Source: a bacterium (GTDB lineage Bacteria > Cyanobacteriota > Vampirovibrionia > Gastranaerophilales > Gastranaerophilaceae). Taken from it: a stretch of DNA of 5,232 nt. The translations under genes and the position numbers were made by a program. Below, one piece after another: positions 1 to 4,483 of this stretch (position 1 is its first letter; every line of letters begins with the position of its first letter). The notes beneath the pieces are model-generated. The model did not search any database and was not told the origin of the DNA. It saw only the letters and a list, made by a program, of their open reading frames with translations. The stretch is taken from positions 1 through 5,232 of the forward strand of contig JAFXYU010000002.1 in assembly GCA_017541565.1 (NCBI GenBank), given 5' to 3'.

Positions 1-1
1 G

Positions 2-1093
2 CACATGGGAACAATATCAATTGCGTGGGCGGCAGGACTCAGAAAGATTGGAGTAGAACCATTCGTGCCTCCTTATACAAGTAAGAGAACGCTCTCTTTC
101 GGAACAAAAAATTCGCCGGAAGCAATCTGCCTTCCGTATAAATTAATACTCGGAAACTTTATTGAAGCAATTGAAGGCGGAGCAGATTACGTTGCTATGA
201 TTACCTCTCCGGGAATTTGCAGACTGGGTGAATACGGAAACAATATTTATACAACACTAAAGGACCTCGGATATAAGGCAAATTACATTGAATTGTCACT
301 CTATGACGGAATAAAAGGATTATACAAATTTTTAAAAGAAATATCGGGGAAAAACGATCCGATACTGATTCTGCGGGCAATTAACATCACTGTCAGAAAG
401 ATTTTTGCAATTGATGATCTTGACAGAGCACTCTCATATTATCGGGCAAGAGAAATTCACACGGGTGATGCAGAAAAGAATTATAAAAAAGCACTAAAAC
501 TCATTGACAAGGCTGATTCTACACACGAACTCGGAAAAGCGTACGAAAAGGCATTAAAAGAGATAGAAAAAACCGAAATTGATGAGAACAAAGAAGTACT
601 TCACGTTGATTTGACCGGTGAAATTTTCCTCGTTAATGATGAATTTTCAAACCAAAATATTGAACGCGAACTCGGAAGAATGGGGGTTGAGACAAGAAGA
701 AGCCTTACAGTCGGAAGTTTCTTAAAAGATGCAATAATACCAAAAGCATTTCAGAATAAAGAAACACACTTGCAGAGAGCAGAAAGAATGGCAAAACCAT
801 ATTTGATGAGAGACATCGGCGGGGATGCACTGGAATGCGTATCTGACGTTGTATTTGCGGATAAAAAAGGGAAAGACGGTATTATACACATTTCACCATT
901 TACTTGTATGCCGGAAATTATGTCACAGAACATTTTCCCGACAATGAGAATGGAACACGAAATCCCGATTTTGCCGCTGATTATGGACGAGCAAACCGGA
1001 CGCGCAGGATATATTACCAGACTTGAGGCATTTGTGGACTTGATGAGAAGAAAAAAACGCGCAAAGATAAATAAAAATAAAACAAGAGTTTAG
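2..1093 (+). CDS. CoA-protein-activase / 2-hydroxyacyl-CoA dehydratase-related protein (DUF2229/HgdB-like), 5' partial
   Basis: This is the bulk of a protein from the uncharacterised family related to activators and iron-sulfur subunits of 2-hydroxyacyl-CoA dehydratases. The frame is open to the left edge: the codon before the first ATG (position 5) is CAC, giving His-Met-Gly-Thr. Family members usually have this motif a few residues inside the protein, so I treat the gene as missing roughly its first handful of codons. Counting from that Met, typical features are the Pro-Pro near 22-23, the Cys42-Leu-Pro-Tyr-Lys motif, Cys72 in a Gly-Ile-Cys-Arg segment, Cys301 in Phe-Thr-Cys-Met-Pro-Glu, and a C-terminal Asp-Glu-Gln-Thr-Gly ... 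Thr-Arg-Leu-Glu-Ala-Phe block at 328-343. Cys42, Cys72 and Cys301 are likely [4Fe-4S] ligands by family analogy (inference). The protein ends in a Lys/Arg-rich tail. No signal peptide or membrane segment is visible, so it is probably cytosolic. The ATP-binding activase partner, if present, would lie upstream of the window. Family membership is fairly sure; the substrate is unknown. Confidence 0.82.
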   Translation, partial: HMGTISIAWAAGLRKIGVEPFVPPYTSKRTLSFGTKNSPEAICLPYKLILGNFIEAIEGGADYVAMITSPGICRLGEYGNNIYTTLKDLGYKANYIELSLYDGIKGLYKFLKEISGKNDPILILRAINITVRKIFAIDDLDRALSYYRAREIHTGDAEKNYKKALKLIDKADSTHELGKAYEKALKEIEKTEIDENKEVLHVDLTGEIFLVNDEFSNQNIERELGRMGVETRRSLTVGSFLKDAIIPKAFQNKETHLQRAERMAKPYLMRDIGGDALECVSDVVFADKKGKDGIIHISPFTCMPEIMSQNIFPTMRMEHEIPILPLIMDEQTGRAGYITRLEAFVDLMRRKKRAKINKNKTRV

Positions 1094-1101
1094 AAGTAAT
1101 C

Positions 1102-1443
1102 ATGAAAATAAGATGTACAACATTTAAAAAACCGCAAAACCTGACAAAAGTACAAAAAAATCTTTGGAACCTGAGAGAAGAAATGAAACTTTCCAATATT
1201 TTGGGTGACCACAAAAGGTTTGTTAATGCTCACAATGCATTCATGAGCGAATATGTTGCCCATCCGAAAGATGCTCTTACGCTTCCTCCGACTACAAGAT
1301 TTGAAACATCACTTTTTTCCAGAACAGGATGGAATATGCTCAAAGTTATGATTAAAGAAATCTTCAGAAAAAGAACAGCGGAAGAAAAAGAACTTGCAAT
1401 TAGAATCCGGGAAATTAATCAAAACAGAAATTATTATGTCTAA
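1102..1443 (+). CDS. Hypothetical protein, 113 aa, unknown function
   Basis: I do not recognise this protein. It starts at an ATG 8 nt after the stop of the upstream CoA-activase-like gene, so the two are probably translated from one transcript. The only ribosome-site candidate is a weak AGAAG a few bases before the ATG. The product is basic and largely helical, with Lys/Arg/Asn-rich ends: a positively charged N-terminal third, a central Pro-rich turn around residues 61-63 (Leu-Pro-Pro-Thr-Thr), then an amphipathic stretch near 73-90 and a charged Glu/Lys/Arg C-terminal helix. It has one Cys (residue 5), no convincing transmembrane helix and no signal peptide. Codon use and base composition match the neighbours, and the tight spacing supports a real gene. 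No domain or catalytic motif is evident, and its function cannot be inferred beyond the link to its neighbours. Confidence 0.75.
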   Translation: MKIRCTTFKKPQNLTKVQKNLWNLREEMKLSNILGDHKRFVNAHNAFMSEYVAHPKDALTLPPTTRFETSLFSRTGWNMLKVMIKEIFRKRTAEEKELAIRIREINQNRNYYV

Positions 1444-1457
1444 ACTTGAAAAATTCG

Positions 1458-1477
1458 ATTGATTTTGTACAATCAAT
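1458..1477. repeat. Short inverted repeat in the leader of pgi
   Basis: A perfect 7-bp inverted repeat (ATTGATT, 6-nt spacer TTGTAC, AATCAAT) lies in the 60-nt gap between the 113-aa gene and pgi, ending 26 nt before the chosen ATG. It is AT-rich, so an RNA hairpin would be weak, and no T-run follows it. It could be a protein-binding site or a processing site, or it could be chance. I see no convincing -35/-10 pair here, so pgi may depend on readthrough from upstream. Confidence 0.3.
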
Positions 1478-1503
1478 ATAGGAATATTCAACAAGAGAAA
1501 CGA

Positions 1504-2868
1504 ATGCTAGAATTCAGTTATAAAAACAGTGATATCTCAATAATAGGCGAAGAAAACGGACTTAACATTGAAACCGAATTTAACGAATATGCTTCGCAAA
1601 TATCTGATATTATAAAAAATCTCAACCAAAGAAAAGATAAACCCGGAGAACGCCTACAGTGGATGAATTTGGGCTACAATGAAGAAACTTTATGGTATGT
1701 TAAAGAATTTGCTTCTCTTGTTGAAGGAAGATTTGATAATATAATTGTTCTTGGTATCGGCGGCTCCGCATTAGGCGGAATTGCAGTCACGGAAGCGCTT
1801 TTGAAACCATATTGGAATTTGCTCACGAAAGAACAGAGAAATAATTTTCCGAGAATATTTTTTCTTGATAACATTGACCCTGACTCTGTTAACGGACTTC
1901 TTGATGTTTTGGATTTAAAAAAGACACTTGTAAACGTAATAACGAAATCAGGCGATACGGCTGAAACAATGTCACAGTTCATGGTCATAAGAGACCTGCT
2001 CCAAAAAGAACTTGGTGATGAATACAGAAAAAATATTGTCGCTACAACCGATAAAAAAATGGGAATCCTCAGACAACTTGCCGATCAGGAAGGATACAAG
2101 ATTTTTTACGTTCCGGATGACGTCGGCGGAAGATTTTCGGTATTCTCATCAGTAGGACTTGTACCTTTTGCGCTCGTAGGACTTGATATCGAAAAAATTA
2201 TGAACGGTATCAAGGATATGGATTTGGAACTCAAAAATACGGATATACACCAGAATATTGCCGCACTGGGAGCGCTATTAAACTATCTTATGGATATCAA
2301 AAAAGGTAAAAAAATTTCGGTTTTGATGCCATATTCAAACAGATTAAAATATATTCCGCACTGGTTTACCCAATTGTGGGCAGAATCACTGGGTAAAGAC
2401 GGAAGAGGACTTACTCCGCTAAAAGCGATAGGTGCTTCTGACCAGCATACACTTTTACAATTGTTTAATGACGGACCTAATGACAAATTAATAACCTTTA
2501 TAAGAGTAAATGAATTTGAGACAACTCTTGAAATTCCTAAAATATTTGAATACACCGGAATCGGATACTTGGGCGGAAAAACTGTTAATGATTTGATGAA
2601 CGCAGAAGCAAATTCAACACTTGTTTCTCTTGTCGATCATAATCGTCCGACTATGACAATAACAATTGACAGGATTGATGAGTATCACATTGCGCAGGTT
2701 ATGTACCTCCTTGAGGTTCAAACCGCAATTGCCGGAGAACTGTATAACATAAATGCATTCAATCAGCCTGCTGTCGAACAGTCTATTAATTACATATATG
2801 CCCTCATGGGACGCGCAGGATATGACGGTTCTGCAGAAGAATTGAGACAAAAAATGTTATTTGTTTAA
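1504..2868 (+). CDS. pgi: Glucose-6-phosphate isomerase (catalytic Lys replaced)
   Basis: This is a cytosolic isomerase of the glycolysis/gluconeogenesis step glucose-6-phosphate to fructose-6-phosphate. At 454 aa it matches the short bacterial form of the family. The SIS-fold landmarks are present: Gly84-Ile-Gly-Gly-Ser-Ala-Leu-Gly, the phosphate-binding Thr147-Lys-Ser-Gly-Asp-Thr152 segment, and signature 1 at 205-218 (Asp-Asp-Val-Gly-Gly-Arg-Phe-Ser). Also present are the catalytic-base glutamate Glu294 (Trp-Ala-Glu-Ser-Leu-Gly-Lys) and the ring-opening histidine His315 (Asp-Gln-His). In the C-terminal signature (Phe-Asn-Gln-Pro-Ala-Val-Glu, 419-425) the usual Val-Glu-x-x-Lys reads Val-Glu-Gln-Ser-Ile, so the expected active-site Lys is Ile428. 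I chose the ATG at 1504 over an in-frame TTG at 1459. It has a purine-rich AAGAG upstream, and family proteins begin near this point. The gene follows the 113-aa gene by 60 nt. Its last 12 bp overlap the end of the convergent ldcA-like gene. The family call is very firm; full activity is uncertain because of the lysine change. Confidence 0.95.
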   Translation: MLEFSYKNSDISIIGEENGLNIETEFNEYASQISDIIKNLNQRKDKPGERLQWMNLGYNEETLWYVKEFASLVEGRFDNIIVLGIGGSALGGIAVTEALLKPYWNLLTKEQRNNFPRIFFLDNIDPDSVNGLLDVLDLKKTLVNVITKSGDTAETMSQFMVIRDLLQKELGDEYRKNIVATTDKKMGILRQLADQEGYKIFYVPDDVGGRFSVFSSVGLVPFALVGLDIEKIMNGIKDMDLELKNTDIHQNIAALGALLNYLMDIKKGKKISVLMPYSNRLKYIPHWFTQLWAESLGKDGRGLTPLKAIGASDQHTLLQLFNDGPNDKLITFIRVNEFETTLEIPKIFEYTGIGYLGGKTVNDLMNAEANSTLVSLVDHNRPTMTITIDRIDEYHIAQVMYLLEVQTAIAGELYNINAFNQPAVEQSINYIYALMGRAGYDGSAEELRQKMLFV

Positions 2869-3723
2869 CGTAAGTTTCAACCCGTCTAAATTCGCATTAA
2901 CTCCGACGGGAATAGTAATTTTGTATTTATCGTGTGATATTTTAAATCCCGAAACTATAGGTATATTGTGTTTTCGAGAAAATTCCGTAAAGAAATCTTC
3001 CAGCCAAATTTGGCTATCTACACCTAAAAAATCACCTAAAACAATACCTTTGCAATAATCTTGGAATTTATCAATATTAAACAATTGATTAAACATTCTG
3101 TCTATCTTGTAAACCGGCTCGCTTATATCTTCCGTAAAAAATATAAAATCATTATCGGGAATAAAATCTTGACCGCAAAGAGATGCTGTTGTAGCAAGAT
3201 TACCGCCCCAAATTATTCCTTCGGCTTGTCCGTCAGCATATATTTTTTCACCTTCAAATTCGAGAATATCCTGATTAAGAGCATTAAAAAAGTTTTCGGT
3301 TGTAAAATATGACGGGACTTCAACACCAAAATCAGTACATGCCATCGGAGAGTGATATGTTATTACTCCCGTATTTTTATAAATCATAAGTAACAATGCC
3401 GTAACGTCAGAAAAACCGCATAAAGGTTTTGGATTGTTTCTTATTAAATCGTAGTCAATATTATTAATAAGCCTGATTGCACCGTATCCGCCTCTGGCAG
3501 CAAGTATAAGTTTAATTTCAGGGTCTTCATATAATCTGTGTAATTCATCAATTTTAAACTCATCAGAGCCTGCAAGATAACGGGTTTTGCTATAAATGTT
3601 ATCCGAGAGTTCAACACGGTAACCGAGCGCAACAAAATTTAACTTGGCTATCTCTACCTTTCTTTTCTCACAGTCGCCCGAAAGTGCGATTATTCCGATT
3701 TTGTCACCTTTTTCTAATGTCAT
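2857..3723 (-). CDS. ldcA: LD-carboxypeptidase, peptidase family S66 (LdcA-like)
   Basis: This is a 288-aa serine peptidase of family S66. Characterised members remove the terminal D-Ala from cytoplasmic murein tetrapeptides during peptidoglycan recycling. From Met1 at 3723 the protein opens with Leu-Glu-Lys-Gly-Asp-Lys-Ile-Gly-Ile-Ile-Ala, the normal family N-terminus. It then shows Ala-Arg-Gly-Gly-Tyr-Gly at 76-81, the nucleophile Ser105 in Gly-Phe-Ser-Asp, Gly-Gly-Asn at 173-175, the triad Glu198 in Thr-Glu-Asp-Ile-Ser-Glu-Pro, and the triad His264 in Ile-Ser-His-Asp before the closing Ile-Pro-Val-Gly-Val block. The common Gly-His-Gly around the histidine is Ser-His-Asp here, but the triad is complete. 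There is no signal peptide, which fits a cytosolic enzyme. An in-frame ATG 17 codons upstream (3774) is rejected, because the promoter and palindrome lie in that stretch and the extra residues do not look like family sequence. MccF-type self-immunity peptidases share this fold. Length and context favour LdcA, but substrate specificity cannot be read from the sequence. Confidence 0.9.
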   Translation of the reverse strand: MTLEKGDKIGIIALSGDCEKRKVEIAKLNFVALGYRVELSDNIYSKTRYLAGSDEFKIDELHRLYEDPEIKLILAARGGYGAIRLINNIDYDLIRNNPKPLCGFSDVTALLLMIYKNTGVITYHSPMACTDFGVEVPSYFTTENFFNALNQDILEFEGEKIYADGQAEGIIWGGNLATTASLCGQDFIPDNDFIFFTEDISEPVYKIDRMFNQLFNIDKFQDYCKGIVLGDFLGVDSQIWLEDFFTEFSRKHNIPIVSGFKISHDKYKITIPVGVNANLDGLKLTLNK

Positions 3724-3729
3724 AAAAGT

Positions 3730-3758
3730 ATTATAAAAGAATTGTAAATATTTGTAAA
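3730..3758 (-). promoter_or_regulatory. Sigma-70-type promoter of ldcA, probably leaderless
   Basis: Read on the minus strand, there is a -35 element TTTACA (3758-3753), a 17-bp spacer and a consensus -10 element TATAAT (3735-3730). The seventh base after the -10 is the A of the ldcA ATG (3723). A transcript starting at the usual distance would therefore begin at or next to the start codon and carry no ribosome-binding site. No Shine-Dalgarno sequence is visible before either candidate start, which agrees with this. Confidence 0.65.
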
Positions 3759-3770
3759 ACTTTTTACAAT
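3741..3770. promoter_or_regulatory. Operator-like palindrome with a third half-site over the ldcA promoter
   Basis: On the plus strand, 3752-3769 reads TTGTAAAACTTTTTACAA: two perfect 8-bp arms (TTGTAAAA / TTTTACAA) around a 2-bp centre. A further ATTGTAAA half-site lies at 3741-3748, one helical turn (about 10 bp) from the arm at 3751. The palindrome covers the -35 element of the ldcA promoter and the extra half-site sits in the spacer. A bound dimer would probably block RNA polymerase. The site also lies upstream of the divergent 79-aa gene, so it could control both. The cognate regulator is not in the window and I do not recognise the motif as a named operator. Confidence 0.5.
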
Positions 3771-3835
3771 TCATGCAATTTTTTTAAATTTTAAAACTTT
3801 ATATATATGTACGCAGAGAAAATAGGTATATTTAT

Positions 3836-4075
3836 ATGGACCCGATTAGCAAAATAGGATTATTCAAACCCATAACACCTTTAGCAAGTACCGAAGGCAT
3901 AGGTGGAGGTACGCCTGCCAAAAGGGTGCAACCTGCAAGCAATATTGAAGGATACAATCCAACAGCATCAATTAGTAAAATAGACGGAGAAGTAACACCA
4001 ACACTCGGAGCAACCGGAAGCAGTTACACAAACGGTGTCGGTCACTCTTTACATACTAAAAATTGGTTATTCTAA
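3836..4075 (+). CDS. Small Ser/Thr/Gly/Pro-rich protein, 79 aa, unknown function
   Basis: I do not recognise this protein. It starts at an ATG with a weak ATAGGT about 9 nt upstream and ends 25 nt before a strong terminator, so it appears to be a stand-alone gene divergent from ldcA. A plausible but weak promoter lies in the AT-rich stretch at 3783-3811 (TTTAAA, then TATGTA). The product is low-complexity and probably disordered: rich in Gly, Thr, Ser, Pro and Ala, without Cys, without a hydrophobic membrane segment and without a signal peptide. An approximate internal repeat is visible: Ile-Ser-Lys-Ile at residues 4-7 and again at 46-49, each followed by Thr-Pro (14-15 and 54-55) and a Leu-[Ala/Gly]-[Ser/Ala]-Thr-type string. 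It ends in an aromatic/hydrophobic Asn-Trp-Leu-Phe. The separate transcription unit with its own terminator is the best argument that it is real. Confidence 0.6.
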   Translation: MDPISKIGLFKPITPLASTEGIGGGTPAKRVQPASNIEGYNPTASISKIDGEVTPTLGATGSSYTNGVGHSLHTKNWLF

Positions 4076-4100
4076 TTAAAAAAAACGAAATATAAACAGC

Positions 4101-4133
4101 AAAAAACAAGGCTAAACGCCTTGTTTTTTTTAT
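4101..4133 (+). terminator. Rho-independent terminator after the 79-aa gene
   Basis: A perfect stem pairs 4101-4112 (A-run then CAAGGC) with 4118-4129 (GCCTTG then T-run) around a 5-nt TAAAC loop. An uninterrupted run of T's follows on the plus strand. Because the stem is also preceded by a run of A's, it could work in both directions, but on the minus strand there is no nearby gene end for it to serve. Confidence 0.9.
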
Positions 4134-4189
4134 AATTTTTACATCATATTATATAAATTTTGGTGTATTAAACTTGATAATCTAGTAAT

Positions 4190-4420
4190 GACAACTCCCA
4201 GCCAATATATTTACCTCCTCTTTGGGCGGAACTTCATCCGCTAAACCCCAAGCCTAACGGAGCGAACAATCAATGTTAGTGAGACAACAACAAGACCGAC
4301 ATTGTCTGAGCGTTAGCGAGTTTGTCGGGCTCAGGTCGAACGCTACAATTGATTAGTGAGCGGAGTTCGAGCTTGGGCAGTTTCTTTGGTGACTTTCTTT
4401 AATGATAAAGAAAGTCACAT
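4190..4420. repeat. GC-rich, inverted-repeat-packed intergenic element (dispersed repeat or structured RNA)
   Basis: The interval between the terminator and the last gene holds no gene of supportable length. Its middle part is about 51% G+C by hand count (81 of 160 bases, 4221-4380), while the 60-base stretches at 4131-4190 and 4421-4480 are each about 17%. Inverted repeats are dense: GCGGA/TCCGC (4226-4230 and 4237-4241), CCCAAGC/GCTTGGG (4247-4253 and 4371-4377), AATCAAT/ATTGATT (4268-4274 and 4348-4354), CCGACA/TGTCGG (4296-4301 and 4323-4328) and CTGAGC/GCTCAG (4306-4311 and 4329-4334). The motif TTAG[T/C]GAG occurs three times (4276, 4313, 4353). Several arms nest, as expected of one folded unit. 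A non-autonomous mobile repeat fits best, and a structured non-coding RNA is the alternative. The exact borders are estimates. Confidence 0.55.
4389..4418. repeat. Perfect 12-bp hairpin closing the GC-rich element
   Basis: GTGACTTTCTTT (4389-4400) pairs perfectly with AAAGAAAGTCAC (4407-4418) around a 6-nt AATGAT loop. The outermost A and T of that loop could add a thirteenth pair. Neither side is followed by a T-run, so it does not look like an intrinsic terminator. Its position at the sharp return to AT-rich sequence suggests it marks the right end of the repeat element. It also lies about 65 nt past the stop of the minus-strand membrane-protein gene, where it could stabilise that mRNA's 3' end. 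Confidence 0.6.
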
Positions 4421-4483
4421 ATTATTACATATATAAAATATTAATAACGAACACTCCAAAATATATAAATTGATGAGTATTAT

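Noticed and set aside
1459..1503. In-frame TTG start giving pgi 15 extra residues
   Set aside because: The TTG falls inside an inverted repeat and has no ribosome site. The ATG at 1504 has AAGAG upstream and matches the usual family start.
1674..1988. 104-codon open frame on the minus strand inside pgi
   Set aside because: It lies wholly within a well-supported gene on the other strand and shows no recognisable motif, so it is a shadow frame.
2283..2850. Two minus-strand open frames (90 and 78 codons) inside pgi
   Set aside because: Antisense shadows of a conserved coding sequence with no domain features.
2881..2910. CCCGTC / GACGGG inverted repeat just after pgi as a possible terminator
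   Set aside because: The 18-nt loop, only 6 pairs, no T-run, and location inside ldcA coding sequence make it likely chance.
2861..3312. Plus-strand open frames opposite the LD-carboxypeptidase
   Set aside because: They mirror the coding strand of a gene with an intact catalytic triad and have no independent support.
3724..3774. Upstream ATG at 3774 for the LD-carboxypeptidase
   Set aside because: The extra 17 residues (Lys/Tyr/Phe-rich) do not resemble the family N-terminus, and the stretch encodes the promoter and palindrome instead.
4389..4418. The 12-bp hairpin as a rho-independent terminator for the membrane-protein gene
   Set aside because: No T-run follows on the minus strand and it is about 65 nt from the stop, so I list it as a repeat structure instead.
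4190..4420. CRISPR array or tRNA in the GC-rich island
   Set aside because: The repeats are too short and irregular for CRISPR, and no cloverleaf with a T-loop TTCGANNC in the right place is visible.
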